64,000 nt of DNA from NCBI RefSeq assembly GCF_009389715.1, contig NW_024067666.1, positions 3,017,001-3,081,000 on the forward strand. Direction: 5' to 3'. Of this stretch, positions 59,570-64,000 are shown one piece after another; the first letter of the stretch is position 1; each line of letters begins with the position of its first letter. The position numbers were made by a program, and so were the translations under genes. Origin of the DNA: Phoenix dactylifera. Its lineage: Eukaryota > Streptophyta > Magnoliopsida > Arecales > Arecaceae. The notes beneath the pieces were generated by a model that had not been told where the DNA came from, made no database searches, and saw nothing but the letters and a program-made list of their open reading frames with translations.

Positions 59570-60540
59570 CCTCAACCCTTCCCCTCTTCTCCTTCTCTGC
59601 CATCATCTTCTGTGTAAGGTGGTGGCTTTTGCTACAAAACCTAGTCCCTTCTGTTCCTCCTTACCCTTCTCCTTTAAGAAGAATCTCTTTCTCAGCCCCC
59701 CGAGCTCCTCCACCTCCATCTCTGATGAGATGGAGGAGCTCAGACCTGTAGAACAACCCCTATCTCCTAGATACATCTTTAATGCTGACTGTCCTCAGAA
59801 ATGGAAGACTAACCGAAGATCGCGGCCTCACATCAGCCTCGTACGTGACGGGGCTGCGCTGAGGTGATGGAGTCCACGTATAGAAAACCAACAACTTTGT
59901 TTCTCTATTAGTGGATGTTTCTTTTTTGTTGCTTCTCTGGTTTGATCACCTTGTGGTCTATGGCACTTGAGATCTCTTTCTTCTTTTCAGTCTCCTTTCT
60001 CCACTAGTTTTGTTGCTTTATATCGTGCCATGCAACACACTACGTATGGTTACGATGATGATCTCATTTAGCTAGATCTTGATACATTTTGATGTATCAA
60101 CTGCGGTGGGAGAACATGAAAGTGTATTCCTTTTTTTTTTTTCTTGGTCTGTATGTAGCTAATAATGAATATTGGATCATTATCATTCATTGTACTTGTT
60201 TTATGTTGGAACAAGTGTTGAACGTCTTCCTTAATTTATTTCTGTTTTGCCGCAAAAGTTTGGTCGCATCTTTGAGGACCAATGACGGTGTGCCTCAGTG
60301 CTTGTGGCCGCGGCTGGATCATGGAAAGAAACTGCATCTCAGCTCCTGTTGTGTCCACTGGGATGCAAGTCAAGACTTCTAATGCCATCACCAGGTGATG
60401 CCGCTCACGGGGAAGCTCAAAGGGAAGAAGGCTCGAAGCAGATTTGTAACAGGAGCACACCAGATGGGAGGAAAAGTGAATGCCCATTTGGTGCGAAAGA
60501 AGCAAAGAAGTTCCCTGAGAGCGCTAAAAGAGGTTGACTA
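59570..60540 (+). other. Unassigned plus-strand unit, possibly coding
   Basis: I do not recognise the product. After a CT-rich leader, an ATG at 59729 opens MEELRPVEQPLSPRYIFNAD, continuing through KWKTNRRSRPHISLVRDGAA to a TGA. A donor-like GAG then GTGATGG overlaps that stop, and about 400 bases on, GCCGCAAAAG could be the acceptor. A join there would add SLVASLRTNDGVPQCLWPRL and about 25 more residues. Further frames continue to 60537 (SKQICNRSTPDGRKSECPFG). The PHISL word also occurs in the unit near 56.3 kb, hinting at a related pair. Protein-coding status is unproven. Confidence 0.35.
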
Positions 60541-60879
60541 AATGATTGCTCGTTTATGTCAGATTTTGTAGAAGACTCATTTATTGTAAAAGAACAAAAG
60601 CAGTTCCTGTTAATGTTAACATTAATTATAGAGGATAAGGATGTAAATGAAAATTCTTTTACAAGCTTGTTGTTTCTTCTTCTTGAGGTTGCAGCTTATT
60701 TTTCCTGCTTCTCTGCAGAGATGTTTTATTTATGTATACAGTTTCTGCCTCCTCATATTTCATGGATGTATATATGACATGATATAGGGAAAAGAAAATA
60801 TAAAAAAAAAAAAGTAGGCGGAAGAGGAGGCAGGCCACAAACTGACGTGTAGAGTCCGATTTTATCGAGAATCGTCCTG

Positions 60880-61598
60880 CATGAAGTTGCTAATTTCTGG
60901 GAGAGAAATCTAAGAATGTTCAAGGTATCAATTATATTAAACTGGGACATTCTTAGGTTACCTAAGGACCATGGAGGGCTTGTCATAAGGGATCCTATTA
61001 TGGCTGTCTGCCATGAATGGTCTCCAAGCAAATAATGAGGGTCCTGCGGCATGATGATGTACATTGGATTCCTTCCACTTGGATTCATTTCACTAGGTTG
61101 AAGTATGGAGACCTGGATCCTTGGGACTAGAGAGCCTTCTGGGATGTTGCTTGGTGGTGGAGATATCATCTGAAACAAACGTAACTTACTTCGTCAATAC
61201 CAATAGTTTCGATAGTAATATGAGGGTCTCTGACTTTGTTATGAATGGGAACTGGAATTATGAGAAGTTGGTTCAGTATTTTGGTCGTCAGATAGCTAAT
61301 AATGTCAAAACGTACTATTCCTACTACTGGAGGCTCAGATTAATAGTTGAAGATAATTTCTTCATACTACTGCAGCATTTTGATGCTTAGGAGGTTCAAT
61401 ATGTGTATAGAGAAGGCAATGTGCATGGCTGTGGGCAGGTTGGCCAATCATGGGTGCATGGGGAGCAGCTGGAATCTGATATATTTCACTTCTATCCATA
61501 GATACTTCATACTTGTCGGTATGATACATAAGAAATGTTGTGAAGCACCAGCTAGAGTACAAGCCTACTGTGCAGAGAAAACTTTTTAACGCTAAAAT
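60880..61598 (+). mobile_element. LINE fragment (end of reverse transcriptase to zf-RVT)
   Basis: A broken frame contains NWDILRLPKDHGGLVIRDPI (60938-60998), the well-known W-I--PK--GGL-IRD block following the reverse transcriptase of plant LINEs. Then come LKYGDLDPWD-like and SDFVMNGNWNYEKL (61220-61265), matching the V-DLI---G-W block. Stops and frame changes are frequent. It is cut off by the copia-type element that starts near 61599. Dead copy. Confidence 0.6.
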
Positions 61599-61617
61599 TG
61601 TTGAAAAAAAAAAACTT

Positions 61618-61723
61618 AAATGCGCACGCGGCCAAAATCTCGGGCCGCGTGCGCGTTTGAGAAAAAGGTAACGCCCAGCGGGCGTTACGCATTTGAAAAC
61701 GGACGCGTTTGAAAACGCGTCCG
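61618..61723 (+). repeat. Three consecutive GC-rich hairpins
   Basis: Perfect inverted repeats follow one another. The first pairs 61622-61633 with 61643-61654, and A/T pairs plus one wobble extend it to 61618-61658. The second pairs GTAACGCCC 61668-61676 with 61680-61688, with a three-base loop. The third pairs CGGACGCGTTT 61700-61710 with 61713-61723, with a two-base loop. All are rich in CG steps and lie just ahead of the TATA box of the copia-type element. Confidence 0.88.
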
Positions 61724-62569
61724 CAAATGACCAAACGGCCCCTGTAAAAATCCCTATATATACCCCCTATTTCATCTCTTTTGACACACGAAAAAAATTG
61801 AGAAAAACAGTAGAAAAATTCTGGAAAAATTCTTCTCCCTCTTAGCCACTTCCAAATTCTGTTTTTACATTTTTATTAAGTTTATTTAGTTCTTTTCATT
61901 CCGTTCTTTGCTGGATCTGCAAGTCCGATCGGGTTCGTTTTGACTTCTTCCGAGACGTGCCGAAGAAGAGGTTGTAGGGTCGTCGTATCTCCGAGAAGGA
62001 TTGCCGGGTGACCCGTACGTGGGGGCAAATACTTCTTTGGGACAGCGTCTACGCGCTTCGACCTGCTTTCAATCAGGCTACTTTCTTCTACCTTTATTTT
62101 TAATTTAATATTAGTAGATTGGTAGGATTTGAAATTCTATGATATAAACTTATTAAATGCATAGATTTATTTTGTGCTAGAATAGATTTATTTTGTATTA
62201 AAATAGAATTATTTGGATGCCGAATGATATGCATGTATATTATTTCCTTTAAGATTTTTATTAATTGAATTTATAGATTTATTTATTTAGTTAGGAGATA
62301 TATTGCTAACAATCCAAAGAAGTATTTATTTTTTGTTAGTAATATATAATTAATTAAATTCTTTATTACAATTGTGGCATATTAGATTTTAATTGCAATA
62401 ATTGTTTTTTGCTAGCATATCATTAATAATAAATTATTCTAAAGAGTTAATAATTTGGTTAACCTCCAAGAGGTTTATTATACCTCCATTTGGACTCTTC
62501 AAGGAGTAATTTCCAGATCCCATTCAAACGGGAAATTCGGAAATTGGTTGATACATAATAGTTAATCTA

Positions 62570-62800
62570 TTGAATTGACTTATTAGATCTCAATAAATTA
62601 TTCTAATAAAGGAATAAATATTTTAATTCGCTGAATTGACATTTTAGATCTTAATTACAATAATTGATTTGCCATAAAATTAGTAATCAATTATTTCAAT
62701 AAAGCAATAATTCAAATATAACATATAATTCATTAAATTGACATTTTAGATCTCAATTAAAATAATTGATTTGCTACTACTAAATTAGTAATCAATCATT
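62570..62800 (+). repeat. Degenerate tandem repeat in the retrotransposon leader
   Basis: A phrase like AATTGACATTTTAGATCT recurs at about 62573, 62634 and 62736. The last two are followed by CAATTAAAATAATTGATTTGC-like sequence and an AGTAATCAAT word. Relics are seen near 62385. Non-coding, between the LTR and gag. Confidence 0.7.
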
Positions 62801-63141
62801 GCTAATTCGGAAAGGTCAAACGAAAAATTCAAAAATTAGTTAATTCGTTTAAATTTGCATTTAGGTTATTTTAAATATTGAATTTGTGTGATTTCTAGTG
62901 ATTATATCCACTAACTAATAGTGTCTAAGAAAAGCTTGTCAAAAAGGCATACGTGCCTAAGAAAGGCTGGTACTTAAGTGAGCCTAGTGCTCCACCACCG
63001 ATCTGGAGCTGATCTGGCTATTAGTTTTTTGGATATATCAATTAGACATCCAAAGTTCAATATAAATATTAGTACAATCTTTTGACATAGATTTTTTTAC
63101 CTTCAATCAGGTTTCTGTCACTATTCTGTAACCCTGATCCT

Positions 63142-64000
63142 ATGGCCTCAAACACTAGTGACCATCTTAGTGCCAAACCTGAAAAATTTGATGGCCATAA
63201 CTTTAGGAGGTGGCAGAACCAAATGCGGTTCTCGCTCACCACATTAGGGTTAATCTCAGCCATAGGTGAAAGTACGATCGAAGTTGATAACGGGTCCAAC
63301 CCAACTACCTCTTCCAACACTGAACATTCTGCCTCCACTAGCACACCCTCTAGGACACCTGATGAGATAGATTATCATTGTATCCATAGAATTCTAGGTG
63401 CTCTTTCTGAGAGGCTGTATGATATCTATTACACAGCCAAGAGTGCCAAAGAACTCTGGGACACCCTAGATAGCAAATATGGTCTTGATGATGCTGGGGT
63501 AAAGAGGTTCAAGGCCTCCGATTTCAATAAGTTTAGGATGGTGGACTCAAAGCCTATGAATGACCAAATTCATGAATTTGAAACCCTGATCCACCAGCTT
63601 AGGGCTAATGGAACCAATTTGGATGAATCATTCCAGGTAGCCTGTTTGATAGATAAACTACCTACTTCCTGGTCTGATTTTGCTAAGACCCTGAGCCATA
63701 CCCAAGGAATTCTCACCCTAACCCAAGTCTTAAACTCCATTAGGATTGAAGAGCAGCATAGGCTTAGAAATAATACCTCTACTGGACCTAAAAATAATGC
63801 ATATAATGTAGAAGCTCCTCCTAAGAAAAATCAGAACCGACCCTTCCGTAAGAATTTCAAGAAGAAACCCTACAACCCTAGAAACCCTAACCACCACTAC
63901 AATGGGAAGCCTATTCAATCCCAGGAGCAGAAGAAGAAGAAAGAGGAAGGTGGTGCTCGTTTCTGTTATGTGTGTGGTCGGACCAACCATTTGTCTCCAC
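63142..64000 (+). CDS. Gag protein of the copia-type element (partial at window end)
   Basis: An open frame of 286 codons runs from the ATG at 63142 to the window edge. It shows the UBN2-type gag domain of Ty1/copia elements: KPEKFDGHNFRRWQNQMRF near the start, ALSERLYDIYYTAKSAKELW, LDSKYGLDDAGVKRF, NDQIHEFETLIHQLRANG and CLIDKLPTSWSDFAKTL. A basic region (FRKNFKKKPYNPRN) follows, then the start of a CCHC zinc knuckle, CYVCGRTNH. Gag packages the element's RNA in virus-like particles. In this family the pol part normally follows in the same frame. Confidence 0.92.
   Translation, partial: MASNTSDHLSAKPEKFDGHNFRRWQNQMRFSLTTLGLISAIGESTIEVDNGSNPTTSSNTEHSASTSTPSRTPDEIDYHCIHRILGALSERLYDIYYTAKSAKELWDTLDSKYGLDDAGVKRFKASDFNKFRMVDSKPMNDQIHEFETLIHQLRANGTNLDESFQVACLIDKLPTSWSDFAKTLSHTQGILTLTQVLNSIRIEEQHRLRNNTSTGPKNNAYNVEAPPKKNQNRPFRKNFKKKPYNPRNPNHHYNGKPIQSQEQKKKKEEGGARFCYVCGRTNHLSP

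Larger units (their letters stand above)
61599..64000 (+). mobile_element. Ty1/copia-type LTR retrotransposon, 5' part, runs off window
   Basis: The probable LTR start is TGTTGAAAAAAAA at 61599. Three GC-rich hairpins follow, then an LTR promoter box CCTATATATACCCC near 61751. The LTR's end and primer site could not be fixed; a long AT-rich leader with internal repeats separates them from gag at 63142. The gag frame looks whole as far as the window goes. Protease, integrase and reverse transcriptase would lie beyond 64000. Preserved gag suggests a young copy. It appears to have landed in or next to a LINE fragment. Confidence 0.85.

Noticed and set aside
1-64000. tRNA, rRNA genes, CRISPR arrays, organelle DNA insertions
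   Set aside because: None seen. No cloverleaf with proper A and B boxes, no rRNA-like blocks, no regular spacer arrays, no plastid or mitochondrial gene sequence recognised.

Overview
This is nuclear DNA from a flowering plant. The gene complement (multi-intron eIF5A, an intronless E+ class PPR gene, an IBS1-type kinase, a DUF863 protein, a DHHC acyltransferase) and the protein style point to a monocot. The GTACC-rich dispersed repeats and TRIM elements make me favour a palm, but that last step is inference. Introns are long and AT-rich. Simple repeats and fossil retroelements fill the spaces.

Layout, left to right. 1-4.5 kb: a DHHC protein S-acyltransferase gene on the minus strand, 3' end off the window, with a solo LTR in an intron. 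5.5-5.9 kb: a small TRIM retroelement. 8.0-15.2 kb: a myristoylated CDK-like kinase of the IBS1/At1g54610 class (minus), with another TRIM and a GTACC-rich repeat in its introns. 18.7-20.5 kb: a decayed group I WRKY gene (minus). 22.4-22.8 kb: the 3' tail of a LINE. 24.5-28.4 kb: a complete eIF5A gene (minus). 28.9-29.5 kb: an NPH3-like remnant (minus). 30.3-35.5 kb: a DUF863 nuclear-type protein (minus), probably with a distant leader exon near 42.2-42.7 kb. 46.6-47.1 kb: a LINE fragment. 51.2-53.0 kb: a complete PPR gene (minus). From 53 to 64 kb I recognise no known gene: there are two GC-rich, spliced-looking plus-strand units of unknown nature, a degraded TRIM, a 118-bp minisatellite, a LINE fragment, and the 5' part of a Ty1/copia-type retrotransposon that runs off the window.

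All recognised host genes up to 53 kb lie on the minus strand, and I see no sign that they work as a unit. Their roles are ordinary cell biology: membrane protein palmitoylation, a defence/growth kinase, translation elongation, organelle RNA processing. The most notable theme is that the acyltransferase, kinase and DUF863 genes each carry apparent frame breaks although their exons, splice sites and key residues are otherwise well kept, while eIF5A and PPR are clean and the WRKY gene is plainly dead. Either this is a decaying duplicated block or the underlying sequence has indel errors. I found no convincing new biological system. The best unusual items are the snRNA-promoter-like layout in the TRIM LTRs, the triple GC-rich hairpin at the head of the copia element, and the frame-break cluster.
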